Origin: Sabulicella rubraurantiaca
Lineage (GTDB): Bacteria > Pseudomonadota > Alphaproteobacteria > Acetobacterales > Acetobacteraceae
Length of the DNA stretch: 64,000 nt
Direction: 5' to 3'
Assembly: GCF_017355885.1 (NCBI RefSeq)
Contig: NZ_JAFEUU010000009.1
Location: 1-64,000, forward strand
A model generated the notes under the pieces. The model made no database searches, had not been told where the DNA came from, and saw nothing but the letters and a program-made list of their open reading frames with translations. This document shows, piece after piece, positions 1 to 7,975 of this stretch (position 1 is its first letter; every line of letters begins with the position of its first letter). A program made the position numbers and the translations under genes.

Positions 1-284
1 TGCGCGGGCGTCTGCGCGGGGCGACGCCCCTGCGCCTGACCCGGCTGCGCCGGGCGCTGCGGGGTGGCCGGGCGCGCAGCGCCGGTCGTGGGGCGCGGCT
101 GGGCGGCTGCGGCGGGGCGATTCTGCTGCGCAGGCGCGGGGGCGGCCTGGCGCGGCGCCGATGGCGCTGCGGCACCGGATGCGCGTGGCGGCGGCAAGGT
201 GCCCGACTGACCGAGGCTTGACTGCGCCCAGGCAGCCCCACCCAAGCCGAGGGCAAAGAGGGTGATCAGGAGGAGGCTGGGCAT
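1..284 (-). CDS. secreted Pro/Ala/Gln-rich protein, N-terminal part only
   Basis: Reading leftward from an ATG at 284-282, an open frame runs off the window edge without a stop. The first 20 residues are a clear Sec signal peptide: Met-Pro, a Leu/Ile/Phe-rich core, and an AWAQ cleavage site. After that the chain is almost entirely Pro, Ala, Gln, Gly and Arg (for example GTLPPPRASGA and later QPGQAQGRRPAQ). That suits a disordered periplasmic or envelope linker. No catalytic domain is visible in the roughly 94 residues available, so the function is not recognised. Whatever folded domain exists lies outside the window. Confidence 0.6.
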   Translation of the reverse strand, partial: MPSLLLITLFALGLGGAAWAQSSLGQSGTLPPPRASGAAAPSAPRQAAPAPAQQNRPAAAAQPRPTTGAARPATPQRPAQPGQAQGRRPAQTPA

Positions 285-328
285 CCCTGCCTTGGTGCCG
301 CGTCGGAGCGCCCCGGGTCAAGCCTGCG

Positions 329-703
329 TCAGAAGGTAAGGAACTGTCCCACGCCATTCGCCGCAAGAAACGTGACGAGTCCCGCCACCTCCACTCCTTC
401 GGCGAGGGGCGCCCCGTCCAGCCCTTCCAGCCGCAGCCCCGCCTCGCAGGCGATCATGCGGATGCCCAATTCGCGCGCCGCCTCCAGCAGCGCGGCGACG
501 CCCGCCACCCCAGCTGCTTCCGCTGCCGCCTCGCGCGCCTCGCCGGCCAGGGGCGCGTCGCGCAGGAGCAGGCGGCAGCCGGCATTGGTGGCGAAGAGCG
601 TGACGGGCCGCCCGAGCGCGGCGGCGGCGGTGGCGGCCATCAGCGCGAAATGCGCCCGCTCATGCCCGCCCGAGATCAGCAACACGCCCAGCGGCTGTGT
701 CAC
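329..703 (-). CDS. DsrE/DsrF-like family protein
   Basis: About 124 residues. The start is a GTG at 703-701 that overlaps the TGA of the upstream MoeB-like gene (GTGA), so translation is coupled. The protein opens with a beta strand and glycine turn (LGVLLISGGHERAHFALM), then a Rossmann-like alternation ending GVEVAGLVTFL, as in the DsrE/DsrF/YchN fold. Cysteines stand in NAGCRLLL and in IACEAGLRL; the second occupies the place of the persulfide-carrying cysteine in this superfamily. Placement directly behind an E1-like adenylyltransferase suggests a sulfur-handling partner, but that is inferred from context. The substrate is unknown. A longer open frame extends upstream of 703, but only the C-terminal part looks like protein. 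Confidence 0.75.
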   Translation of the reverse strand: MTQPLGVLLISGGHERAHFALMAATAAAALGRPVTLFATNAGCRLLLRDAPLAGEAREAAAEAAGVAGVAALLEAARELGIRMIACEAGLRLEGLDGAPLAEGVEVAGLVTFLAANGVGQFLTF

Positions 704-1527
704 GGCGCGGCGCAGACCATGGCAGGGGCGGCGCGATGCGCCGAAAGGTCGCGGATCGTCGCGCCGGGGCCGCAGAGCGGGCAGGCCGGGTCGCGTCGCA
801 GCCGGACGTCGCGGAAGCGCATGTCCAGCGCATCCCACAGGAGCAGCCGCCCGGCCATGCCCTCCCCGACGCCGAGGAGGAGCTTCAGCACTTCCGTCGC
901 CTGCAGCGTGCCCATGACGCCGACCACAGCGCCCAGCACCCCTGCCTCGGAGCAACTCGGCACCAGGCCCTCGGGCGGCATCTCGGGATGGAGGCAGCGA
1001 TGGCAAGGGAAGGGCGCGCCCTCATGCCCGCGGAACACGGAAAGCTGTCCCTCGAAGCGCAGCACCGCCGCGCTGACCAGCGACCTACCCAGCAGGTGGC
1101 ACGCATCGCCGAGCAGGAAGCGCGTGGGGAAATTGTCTGTCCCGTCGCAGATCACGTCGTAGCGGGGGATGAGTTCCTCCGCCGCCTCGGCATCCAGACG
1201 GCGCGGGTGCAGCTCCAGCGTCACGTCCGGGTTGATGGCGCGAACCGCCTCCGCCGCGCTGTCCACCTTGCGCTGGCCGACCCGCGAAGTCGCATGCGCC
1301 ACCTGACGCTGGAGGTTCGACAGCTCCAGCACGTCATGGTCCAGGAGGCCGATCGTCCCCACCCCCGCGGCGGCGAGGTAGAGCACCAGTGGGGAGCCGA
1401 GCCCGCCCGCGCCGACCACCAGGACCCGCGCCGCACGCAGTTTCGCTTGGCCGATGGCCCCAACCTCCCGCAGGAGGATGTGGCGGGAATAGCGCTGCAA
1501 TTCGCTGTCGGTGAAGTCGAGCTCCAT
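700..1527 (-). CDS. moeB: HesA/MoeB/ThiF-family adenylyltransferase (E1-like)
   Basis: About 275 residues. Such enzymes use ATP to adenylate the C-terminal glycine of a small beta-grasp sulfur carrier (MoaD or ThiS), preparing it to receive sulfur for molybdopterin or thiamine. Family signs are the opening SELQRYSRHILLREVG, the nucleotide loop GAGGLGSPLVLYLAAAG, DGTDNFPTRFLLGDAC, and two CxxC pairs for structural zinc (CHRC and CPLC). There is no C-terminal rhodanese domain. The ATG at 1527 was chosen because the family normally starts a few residues before the RYSRH motif; ATG 1536 is also possible, and neither has a strong ribosome site. It is followed, with a GTGA overlap, by a DsrE-like gene. 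MoeB or ThiF cannot be separated from sequence alone. Confidence 0.88.
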   Translation of the reverse strand: MELDFTDSELQRYSRHILLREVGAIGQAKLRAARVLVVGAGGLGSPLVLYLAAAGVGTIGLLDHDVLELSNLQRQVAHATSRVGQRKVDSAAEAVRAINPDVTLELHPRRLDAEAAEELIPRYDVICDGTDNFPTRFLLGDACHLLGRSLVSAAVLRFEGQLSVFRGHEGAPFPCHRCLHPEMPPEGLVPSCSEAGVLGAVVGVMGTLQATEVLKLLLGVGEGMAGRLLLWDALDMRFRDVRLRRDPACPLCGPGATIRDLSAHRAAPAMVCAAP

Positions 1528-1591
1528 GGGCGCCATATGGGGCCGCGCGGCCGGGCTTGACCAGGGCGGAAGGGCATGGCCGCCTTCCGCC

Positions 1592-2356
1592 ATGCGCGTG
1601 CCCACCCAGAACCCGCCCCCTGGCATCATCGGACAGAACCGCTCGATGCTGACCCCGCATTACTGCGTCTTCCCGCCGGAGGGGATCATGGATTCCTTCC
1701 TGCCGGACTGGCCGGGCTGCACGATCCGCTGGCAATGCTCGCCGGAGATGGGAGCGCGCTTCGCCCAGGCGATGGTGATCCTGCCGCCCGGCTGCGGCAC
1801 GACGATCGAGGATGGGCTCGAGCATTTCCTCTACGTCACGGCGGGTGCGCTGGAAGTCGAGGCCGGCGGCAAGCGCGAGACGCTGCCGGTGGGCGGCTAC
1901 CTCTACGTCCCGGCCGGGACCGGCTTCGCGGCGCGCAGCGCGGGCGGGGCGGAGGCGCGGGCGCTCTGGGTGAAGCGCCCCTACCGGCCCGCCAAGGGCG
2001 TGCCCGCCCCCGGCGTGATCCTGGGCCACCGCGACACCGCCCCGCGCGAGGAGAACGGACCGCGCTGGCGCGTGCTGCTGCTGGGCACGCGGGAACTGTC
2101 CATGGATTTCGAGATGAACATCATGGGCTACAGCCCCGGTGCGCATTTCTGGTGCGTCGAGACGCACATCATGGAGCACGGCATGGTGGTGCTGCAGGGC
2201 CAGTGCCTGCAGATGCTGGGCCGCGACTGGCACGAGCTGTGGGAGGGCGACTTCGTCTGGATGGGGCCGTATGTCCCGCAGCAGATCTACGCCACTGGCG
2301 CCGGGAGTTGCGAGTACCTGCTATACAAGGACGTGAACCGGGACGTGACGTTCTGA
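1592..2356 (+). CDS. allE: (S)-ureidoglycine aminohydrolase
   Basis: About 254 residues. The enzyme hydrolyses (S)-ureidoglycine to ureidoglycolate and ammonia in allantoin/purine breakdown. It is a bicupin: the first cupin covers roughly residues 55-115 (PPGCGTTIEDGLEHFLYVT, then a proline/glycine-rich GGYLYVPAGTGF turn) and the second roughly 165-240 (HFWCVETHIMEHGMVVLQG, carrying the Glu/His/Gln metal ligands). The opening NRSMLTPHYCVFPPEG and the ending EYLLYKDVNRDV are typical of the family. Length is normal. It is divergent from moeB; the ATG at 1592 was chosen for fit with family length, as no good Shine-Dalgarno is seen. No other allantoin gene is adjacent, so it is an orphan in this window. 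Confidence 0.88.
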   Translation: MRVPTQNPPPGIIGQNRSMLTPHYCVFPPEGIMDSFLPDWPGCTIRWQCSPEMGARFAQAMVILPPGCGTTIEDGLEHFLYVTAGALEVEAGGKRETLPVGGYLYVPAGTGFAARSAGGAEARALWVKRPYRPAKGVPAPGVILGHRDTAPREENGPRWRVLLLGTRELSMDFEMNIMGYSPGAHFWCVETHIMEHGMVVLQGQCLQMLGRDWHELWEGDFVWMGPYVPQQIYATGAGSCEYLLYKDVNRDVTF

Positions 2357-2400
2357 ATTTCCCGCGCGGACACTGACCCTGTGTCGGTGCTCCCGGAGTC

Positions 2401-4662
2401 CTAAAGAAAACTCACCGGGTCCACGTCCACCTGGATCCGCACGTTCCCAGGCACCTCCACCTTGTTCAGCCAGTCGCGCAGGATGGCCTGCACCGACATG
2501 CCGCGCTCCGCCTTCAGCAGCAGCCGGTGCCGGTGCCGCCCGCGCAGCAGAGACAGCGGCGCCGGGGCCGGACCCAGCACCTGGAGCCCGTCGCCCGACG
2601 GGGCGGCGAGGCCCAAATCGCGCGCTGCGCGCTCCGCCGCACGCGCCTCCTCGCTGGAGACGATCAGCGCGGCGAGGCGCCCGAAGGGTGGCCAGTGGCC
2701 AGGGCGGCGCTGCTCGCTCTCCGCAGCCAGGAAGCCTTCGAAATCGTCGCGCAGCAGCGCCGCCATGACCGGGTGGTCGGGGCTGAAGGTTTGCAGCAGC
2801 ACGCGCCCTGGCGCCTCCGCGCGCCCCGCGCGCCCGGCCACTTGGTGCAGCAGCTGCATGGTGCGCTCCCCGGCGCGCAGGTCGCCGCCCGCGAGGCCGA
2901 GATCGGCATCCACCACGCCGACCAGCGTCAGATGCGGGAAGTGCCAGCCCTTGGCGACGATCTGGGTGCCGATGATCAGGTCCACCTCGCGCTCCTCGAT
3001 GCGGCGCGCAGCCTCCGTGGCGGCGGCGGGGCCAGGGATGGTGTCGCTCGCCATCACCAGCTTGCGCGCCTCGGGGAACAAATCGGCCACCTCCTCCTGG
3101 ATGCGCTCCACGCCGGGACCGATGGGGACGAGGCTGTGCTCCGCACCGCATTCCACGCATTCGGGCCGCACCGGCTCGACATGGCCGCAATGGTGGCAGG
3201 CGAGGCGGCGCTGCGCCCGGTGCTCCACCAGCCAGGCGGTGCAGTTCGGGCATTGCATGCGGTGGCCGCAGGCGCGGCACAGCGTCAGCGGGGCATAGCC
3301 GCGGCGGTTCAGGAACAGCATCGCCTGCTCACCGCGCTCCAGCGTCTCGTGGATGGCGGCGGTGAGCGGCGGGGAAAGGAAGCGCCCGCGCTCCGGCGGG
3401 GTGGCGCGCAGGTCGATGGCGCGGATCTCGGGCAGGGCGGCGCCGCCATGGCGTGTCGGAAGCTGCACGCGGGCGTAGCGCCCGGCCTCCGCATTGGTCA
3501 CGCTTTCCAGCGAGGGCGTGGCGCTGACCAGCACGCAGGCGGCCTCGTTCAGCCGCGCGCGCACCACCGCCATGTCGCGCGCGTGGTAGGTGACGCCGTC
3601 CTCCTGCTTGAACGCCGTCTCGTGCTCCTCATCCACGACGATGAGGCCGAGATCGGGGAAGGGCAGGAACAGGGCAGAGCGCGCTCCGACCAGCACCGGC
3701 GCCTCGCCCTCCGCCACGGCGCGCCACGTCACGCGCCTTGTGCGCGACGACAACTCGGAATGCCACAGCGCCGGCGGCGCGCCAAAGCGCCGCTCGAAGC
3801 GCGACAGCCATTGGGTGGAAAGCGCGATCTCCGGCAGCAGCACCAGCGCCTGCCGCCCCTCCCGCAGCGTCTCCGCGATGGCGTCCAGATACACCTCCGT
3901 CTTGCCGGAGCCGGTGACGCCCTGCAGCAGCGTCACCTCGAAGCGCCGCCGCGCGGCGGAATCGCGCAGGAAGCGCGCCGCCTCCGCCTGCGCCTCGCTC
4001 AGCACGGGGCTGTCCGCCTCGGGGTCCGGGCGGGGGAAGGCAGCGGCGCGGGGCAGCAGGGCCGGGGCAATCAGCCCGGCATTGGCCATGCCGCGGATCA
4101 CGCCGGGCAGCACCCCGGCCTCCCGCGCGAGGTCGCCGCCGGTCATCACCGCGTCGCCCAGCGTGGCCAGGGCGCGGCTCCGCTCGGCGGTCAGGCGCAC
4201 CCCCTCGGGCAGCGGGTGGACGGCGCGCCAGCCTCCGGTCGCCTGCGGCTCGTCCAGGGCGGAGGGGCTGCTCATCGCCATGCGGAGCACGGCGCCAGGG
4301 GGCGTCAGCGTGTAGGCCGCCACCCATTCCACGAAGCGGCGCAGCGATTCCGTCATGGGCGGGACGGGCTTCACGGCGATTACGTCCCGCAGCCGCGACT
4401 CCGCGATGGGGTCCGGGTTCTCTGGCGGGTCCCAGACCACGCCCAGCGCGGTCCGCCCGCCCAGCGGCACCTCGACGAAGGAGCCCGGCTCCGCCGCCAC
4501 GTCGGGCGGCAGGCGGTAGTCATAGGCCCCCTCCAGCGGCAGGGGCAGCAGCACGGGAACGCGGCGCGAGGCGACCGGGCGCGGACGGCCGGAAGTGGGC
4601 TCCCCCGCCTCCAGCGCCAGCGTGTCCTGTGCCGATCGTGCCTTCCGGTCCGGTGCCGCCAT
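2401..4662 (-). CDS. priA: primosomal protein N' (replication restart helicase PriA)
   Basis: About 753 residues. PriA recognises stalled forks and D-loops and reloads the replicative helicase. The N-terminal DNA-binding domain (residues ~30-130, [18 protein letters not shown]) is followed by a superfamily 2 helicase core. Walker A is [12 protein letters not shown] (~245) and the DEAH-type box is [15 protein letters not shown] (~345). A zinc-binding insert has paired cysteines ([13 protein letters not shown], then CHHCG and CVECG, ~465-510). The later helicase motifs are [14 protein letters not shown] and QVAGRAGRA. Length is normal. The stop lies 45 bases from the convergent allE stop, and the gene is divergent from the transaldolase operon. 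Confidence 0.97.
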   Translation of the reverse strand: MAAPDRKARSAQDTLALEAGEPTSGRPRPVASRRVPVLLPLPLEGAYDYRLPPDVAAEPGSFVEVPLGGRTALGVVWDPPENPDPIAESRLRDVIAVKPVPPMTESLRRFVEWVAAYTLTPPGAVLRMAMSSPSALDEPQATGGWRAVHPLPEGVRLTAERSRALATLGDAVMTGGDLAREAGVLPGVIRGMANAGLIAPALLPRAAAFPRPDPEADSPVLSEAQAEAARFLRDSAARRRFEVTLLQGVTGSGKTEVYLDAIAETLREGRQALVLLPEIALSTQWLSRFERRFGAPPALWHSELSSRTRRVTWRAVAEGEAPVLVGARSALFLPFPDLGLIVVDEEHETAFKQEDGVTYHARDMAVVRARLNEAACVLVSATPSLESVTNAEAGRYARVQLPTRHGGAALPEIRAIDLRATPPERGRFLSPPLTAAIHETLERGEQAMLFLNRRGYAPLTLCRACGHRMQCPNCTAWLVEHRAQRRLACHHCGHVEPVRPECVECGAEHSLVPIGPGVERIQEEVADLFPEARKLVMASDTIPGPAAATEAARRIEEREVDLIIGTQIVAKGWHFPHLTLVGVVDADLGLAGGDLRAGERTMQLLHQVAGRAGRAEAPGRVLLQTFSPDHPVMAALLRDDFEGFLAAESEQRRPGHWPPFGRLAALIVSSEEARAAERAARDLGLAAPSGDGLQVLGPAPAPLSLLRGRHRHRLLLKAERGMSVQAILRDWLNKVEVPGNVRIQVDVDPVSFL

Positions 4663-4739
4663 GGGCTATCTGCTCCGCCGGGGCCGCCCCGGTCCTTTCT
4701 TTGGTGGAAAACGCCGCACAGCTTGGGAATCATGCAGCG

Positions 4740-5393
4740 ATGAAGTTCTTTGTGGACAGCGCCGACGTGGCGGAGATCAAGTCCCTCGCCGGCACCGGGC
4801 TGATGGATGGCGTGACGACCAATCCCTCCCTCATCGCCAAGTCCGGCCGCAAGATCAGCGAGGTGATCGCCGAGATCTGCGCCCTCACCGAAGGCCCCGT
4901 TTCCGCCGAGGTCACTGCCACCGACCTCGATACCATGCTGCGCGAGGGCCGCTACCTGCGTGACATCGCGAAGAACGTCGCGGTCAAGGTCCCGCTGACC
5001 GAGGCGGGGCTGCGCGCCTGCAAGGCCCTGTCCGACGAGGGCACGAAGGTCAACGTCACCCTCTGCTTCTCCGCGCCGCAGGCGCTGCTGGCCGCCAAGG
5101 CCGGTGCGGCCTTCATCTCTCCCTTCATCGGCCGGCTGGACGACATCGGCGAGGACGGCATCCAGCTCATCCGGGACGTGGTGACGATCTACCGCAACTA
5201 CAACTTCGGGACGGAGGTGCTGGCCGCCTCCATCCGCCACCCGGTCCACGTGCTGCAATGCGCGAAGATCGGCGCGCATGTCGCCACCATGCCGCCCGCC
5301 GTAATCAAGGCGCTGGTCAAGCACCCGCTGACCGATCGCGGGCTTGATCAGTTCACCGCGGACTGGGCCAAGACGGGGCAGAGCATCCTTTGA
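4740..5393 (+). CDS. fructose-6-phosphate aldolase/transaldolase-like protein (TalC/FSA family)
   Basis: About 217 residues, the size of the short transaldolase/FSA subfamily, which forms decameric TIM barrels. Recognisable parts are [16 protein letters not shown], the GVTTNPSLI motif, and [18 protein letters not shown] with the Schiff-base lysine in strand 4 (VKVP). Then follow [31 protein letters not shown] and [14 protein letters not shown]. Transaldolase activity in the pentose phosphate pathway is likely; true FSA activity cannot be told from sequence alone. It is the first gene of a three-gene operon: its TGA overlaps the TTG start of the DUF484 gene. It starts 78 bases from priA in divergent orientation. 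Confidence 0.93.
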   Translation: MKFFVDSADVAEIKSLAGTGLMDGVTTNPSLIAKSGRKISEVIAEICALTEGPVSAEVTATDLDTMLREGRYLRDIAKNVAVKVPLTEAGLRACKALSDEGTKVNVTLCFSAPQALLAAKAGAAFISPFIGRLDDIGEDGIQLIRDVVTIYRNYNFGTEVLAASIRHPVHVLQCAKIGAHVATMPPAVIKALVKHPLTDRGLDQFTADWAKTGQSIL

Positions 5394-5968
5394 CGCCGGA
5401 GAGCGTCGAGGCCTGGCTGCGCGCGAACCCGGATTTCCTCGCGCGTCGTCCTGCCCTCTACGGGGCGCTCCAGCCGCCGCGGCGGTGGCATGGTCCGGTG
5501 CTCGCCGACCACATGGAAGCGATGATCGAGCAGTCGCGCCGGGAAACCGCGCAGGTGCTCGAGGCCGGACGCGCCCGGCAATCCCTCGGCGCACGGGTGG
5601 GGGAGGCGGTGCTGGCCCTGCTGCGCGCCTCCGACGCCCTCGAATGCGCGGCGGAGGAATGGCCCGCCCTCCTCGCCCTCGAATCCGTGCGCGTCCTGGC
5701 CGAAGCGCCGCCGCGCCGCCACCTTGCCGCGCTGCGCCCCGGAGAGGCCGCCCGCCTGCTGCCCGAGGCCCGCCCGGTGATCCGCCCCGCGACGGGCTGC
5801 CCCACGCTGCATGGCGAGGCTGCGCCCGTCGTGGTGCGCGAGGCGCTGATTCCCGCCGGGCCGGGGTGCCTGCTCGTGCTCGGCGCGCGGGAGGCGGTGC
5901 TGCTGCCCGCCCATCCGCAGCCCCTTTCCTTCCTGGGCCGCGCCCTGGCGGCGCGGCTCCCCGCGTGA
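5390..5968 (+). CDS. DUF484 family protein (GAF-like)
   Basis: About 192 residues. The start is a TTG at 5390-5392 that overlaps the preceding stop (TTGA). The N-terminal motif [18 protein letters not shown] is the hallmark of DUF484. It is followed by a helical coiled stretch around [18 protein letters not shown] and a GAF-like domain. The biochemical role is not established; the family is commonly encoded directly before xerC, as here and as in Escherichia coli (yigA-xerC). Its own stop overlaps the GTG start of xerC (GTGA), so three genes are read as one coupled unit. Confidence 0.88.
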   Translation: MTPESVEAWLRANPDFLARRPALYGALQPPRRWHGPVLADHMEAMIEQSRRETAQVLEAGRARQSLGARVGEAVLALLRASDALECAAEEWPALLALESVRVLAEAPPRRHLAALRPGEAARLLPEARPVIRPATGCPTLHGEAAPVVVREALIPAGPGCLLVLGAREAVLLPAHPQPLSFLGRALAARLPA

Positions 5969-6897
5969 CGGGCGCCGAGGCCCGCAATGCCTTCCTGCTC
6001 TGGCTGGAGCGGGAGCGGCGGGCCAGCCCGCACACGCTGGAGGCCTATGGCCGCGACGTAGCGGATTTCCTCGGCTTCCTTTCGAACCACCTGGGAGGCG
6101 AGCCGGATCTGGTGGCCCTTGCCGACCTGACGCCGGGCGACCTGCGCGCCTTCCTGGCGGCGCGGGCCGCGGCGGGGGCGGGGAATGCCACGCGCGCACG
6201 GCAGCTCGCCGCGATCCGCGCCTTCCTGCGCTTCCTCGCCAAGCATCACGGCCTGCCGCCCCTGCCGCTGGCCGGTATGCGCGGCCCGAAGCGCGTCCCG
6301 CCCATTCCGCGCGCCCTGACGCCGGGGGATGCGAAGGAGATCGCAGACTCCATCGGCGTCGCCCATTCCGCCCCCGGCGCGGAATCCCCCGCCTTCCAGA
6401 CCGCACGCGACACGGCGCTGCTGACGCTGCTCTATGGTTGCGGCCTCCGCATCTCCGAGGCGCTGTCGCTCGACCTGCGCGACGCGCCGCTGCCGGGTGG
6501 CGAGGTGGCGCTGCGTATCACCGGCAAGGGCGGCAAGCAGCGCGTCGTGCCGGTGCTGCCGGCGGTGCGCCAGGCCGTCGCCGCCTACATGAAGCAGCGT
6601 GGCTCTGGCGCGCCGGATGAGCCGCTCTTCCTCGGAACGCGCGGCAGGCGGCTGGACCCCGCCGTGGCGCAGAAGGCGATGCGCGACGCGCGGCGCCTTC
6701 TGGGCCTGCCCGAGCACGCCACGCCCCACGCGCTGCGCCATTCCTTCGCGACACATCTGCTGGCAGGCGGCGCCGATCTGCGTGCCATCCAAGAATTGCT
6801 AGGCCACGCCAGCCTGTCCACCACGCAGCGCTATACGGCGGTGGACGCGGAAGGGCTTCTGGCGACATGGCGCCTCGCGCATCCGCGCGCCGACTGA
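5965..6897 (+). CDS. xerC: tyrosine recombinase XerC
   Basis: About 310 residues from a GTG that overlaps the DUF484 stop. XerC acts with XerD at dif to resolve chromosome dimers. The N-terminal SAM-like DNA-binding domain (residues ~1-95) contains FLLWLERERRASPHTLEAYG. The catalytic domain shows Arg in YGCGLRISEALSLDL, Lys in GKGGKQRVVPV, the HALRHSFATHLL box with His and Arg, the second His in LGHASLSTTQRY, and the nucleophile Tyr in that last motif. Length and pairing with DUF484 mark it as the housekeeping recombinase rather than a phage or island integrase. Confidence 0.95.
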   Translation: MTGAEARNAFLLWLERERRASPHTLEAYGRDVADFLGFLSNHLGGEPDLVALADLTPGDLRAFLAARAAAGAGNATRARQLAAIRAFLRFLAKHHGLPPLPLAGMRGPKRVPPIPRALTPGDAKEIADSIGVAHSAPGAESPAFQTARDTALLTLLYGCGLRISEALSLDLRDAPLPGGEVALRITGKGGKQRVVPVLPAVRQAVAAYMKQRGSGAPDEPLFLGTRGRRLDPAVAQKAMRDARRLLGLPEHATPHALRHSFATHLLAGGADLRAIQELLGHASLSTTQRYTAVDAEGLLATWRLAHPRAD

Positions 6898-6898
6898 A

Positions 6899-7222
6899 TC
6901 AGCCGGGTGGCTTGTCCACCAGGATGCGGAGCAGCTGCACGCGCTCGGGCAGCTCGAGCAGGAACTCAGCGTCGCGCGGCAGGTGGTGGATGCGCGTCGG
7001 ATCGCCGCCGGTGAAACGCGCCATGGCCTGCACATCCTCCCAGAAGGAGATGGTGACGAACTCGGTCTCCGTCTCGCGGTCCTCGCGGAGAAGCTGCACG
7101 CCCAGCGCCTTCTCCTCCAGCGGGCGGATGCCCACCTCGCGCAGATAGGGCTCGTAGGCATCGGCGCGGTCCCGCGCGGTGCGCCCACGCCAGATGCGCG
7201 CGATCGTCGCGCGTCCGGTCAC
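6899..7222 (-). CDS. antibiotic biosynthesis monooxygenase-like (ABM-fold) protein
   Basis: About 107 residues from a GTG that overlaps the stop of the upstream Gfo/Idh/MocA remnant (GTGA). It reads as one ferredoxin-like unit: TGRATIARIWRGRTA, a helix with YLREVGIRPL, a strand VQLLREDRETETEFVTISFW, and an acidic/aromatic helix. This is the pattern of the dimeric alpha-beta barrel family containing ABM and NIPSNAP-like proteins. Members range from heme-degrading enzymes to small quinol oxygenases, and nothing here fixes the substrate. The longer frame upstream (to 7429) is only the antisense/other-frame shadow of the remnant gene. Confidence 0.65.
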   Translation of the reverse strand: MTGRATIARIWRGRTARDRADAYEPYLREVGIRPLEEKALGVQLLREDRETETEFVTISFWEDVQAMARFTGGDPTRIHHLPRDAEFLLELPERVQLLRILVDKPPG

Positions 7223-7518
7223 GGCGCGGCGATCCGCACCGTGCGCCCGCTTCGCGCCGCCTCGTAGATCGCCTCCATCGCCAGCATGTCGTGCAGCCCT
7301 TCCCCGCCGGGGGTGCGCGGATCGCGCCCCTCGCGCACGCATTCTGCCATGTGGTCGAGTTCTGCTGCGAACTGGATGTTCATCGGCAGCTGCAGTTCCG
7401 TTTCCTGCTCGCCCTCGCGCGAGATCCATAGCCGGCGCAGATCGTAATCCGTCGCGGGGTCGAGGTGCAGCGCCGCCCTGCGGCGCGGCAAGGGCAAGGA
7501 AGGGATGGGCTGCGGCAT
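7219..7518 (-). pseudogene. C-terminal remnant of a Gfo/Idh/MocA-family oxidoreductase
   Basis: A 99-residue frame with ATG at 7518. It matches only the far C-terminus of this NAD(P)-dependent sugar/inositol dehydrogenase family: QFAAELDHMAECVREGRDP, then RTPGGEGLHDMLAMEAIYEA and SGRTVRI. Intact members have about 330-370 residues with an N-terminal Rossmann fold (GxGxxG) and an EKP catalytic motif. Neither is present, and only 58 bases separate this ATG from arfB, so the rest of the gene appears deleted. Its stop overlaps the GTG of the ABM-like gene, suggesting the original dehydrogenase and ABM protein formed an operon. Whether the fragment is translated or just drives coupling is unknown. 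Confidence 0.7.
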
Positions 7519-7576
7519 CGTGCGCTCCTAGGGCAATGGGGAGCGGAACGCCTTGCGGCGGCAGCGGTCCGCCCTC

Positions 7577-7975
7577 CTATTCCGGGACGGGCTTGCCGCG
7601 CAGCGCCTTGGTGGCGCCGCGCTTCGCCTTGCTGTCCATGCGGCGGATCTGCGAGCCGCGCGTCGGCTTGGTGGGGCGGCGCTTGGGTGGCGGCGGCTTG
7701 CTTGCCTCCGCCAGCAACTCCGTCAGCCGCTCCATCGCCTCCTCGCGGTTGCGCTCGCGGGTGCGGTGGGCCTGGGCGGTGATGACGATTACACCCTCCT
7801 TGGTCATGCGCCGACCCGCGAGGGTGCGGAGGCGCAGCCAGACCCGTTCGGAGAAGCCGGCCTCCGCCGCGCGGAAGCGAAGCTGGACGGCCGTCTCCAG
7901 CTTGTTGACGTTCTGCCCGCCCGGGCCGGAGGCGCGCAGGAAGTCCTCCTCGATCAGGGCGGGGTCGGGCGTCAC
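7577..7975 (-). CDS. arfB: alternative ribosome-rescue factor / peptidyl-tRNA hydrolase ArfB
   Basis: About 132 residues. ArfB (YaeJ) binds stalled ribosomes whose mRNA lacks a stop codon and hydrolyses the peptidyl-tRNA. The catalytic GGQ is in FLRASGPGGQNVNKLETAV near the N-terminus. The domain continues RFRAAEAGFSERVWLRL, and the C-terminal tail (from ~95 on) is rich in Lys, Arg and Pro, as required to enter the empty mRNA channel. The short length separates it from RF1/RF2, which have extra domains. It begins with GTG and overlaps the stop of the TctC gene (GTGA). Confidence 0.95.
   Translation of the reverse strand: MTPDPALIEEDFLRASGPGGQNVNKLETAVQLRFRAAEAGFSERVWLRLRTLAGRRMTKEGVIVITAQAHRTRERNREEAMERLTELLAEASKPPPPKRRPTKPTRGSQIRRMDSKAKRGATKALRGKPVPE

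Noticed and set aside
1-200. Repeat-like GC-rich sequence at the left edge
   Set aside because: It is the coding sequence of a Pro/Ala/Gln-rich protein, not a tandem repeat array or CRISPR.
2362-2396. Possible terminator between allE and priA (CACTGAC/GTCGGTG)
   Set aside because: The stem is short with a mismatch pair and lacks a T run; not strong enough to call.
2527-4743. A 738-residue open frame on the plus strand, antisense to priA
   Set aside because: It mirrors PriA exactly, is rich in Arg, Gln, His and Ala, and shows no domain. High GC makes long antisense frames common.
5965-6897. Tyrosine recombinase as a sign of a mobile island
   Set aside because: Its length, motifs and DUF484 partner identify housekeeping XerC; no attachment repeats or phage genes are near.
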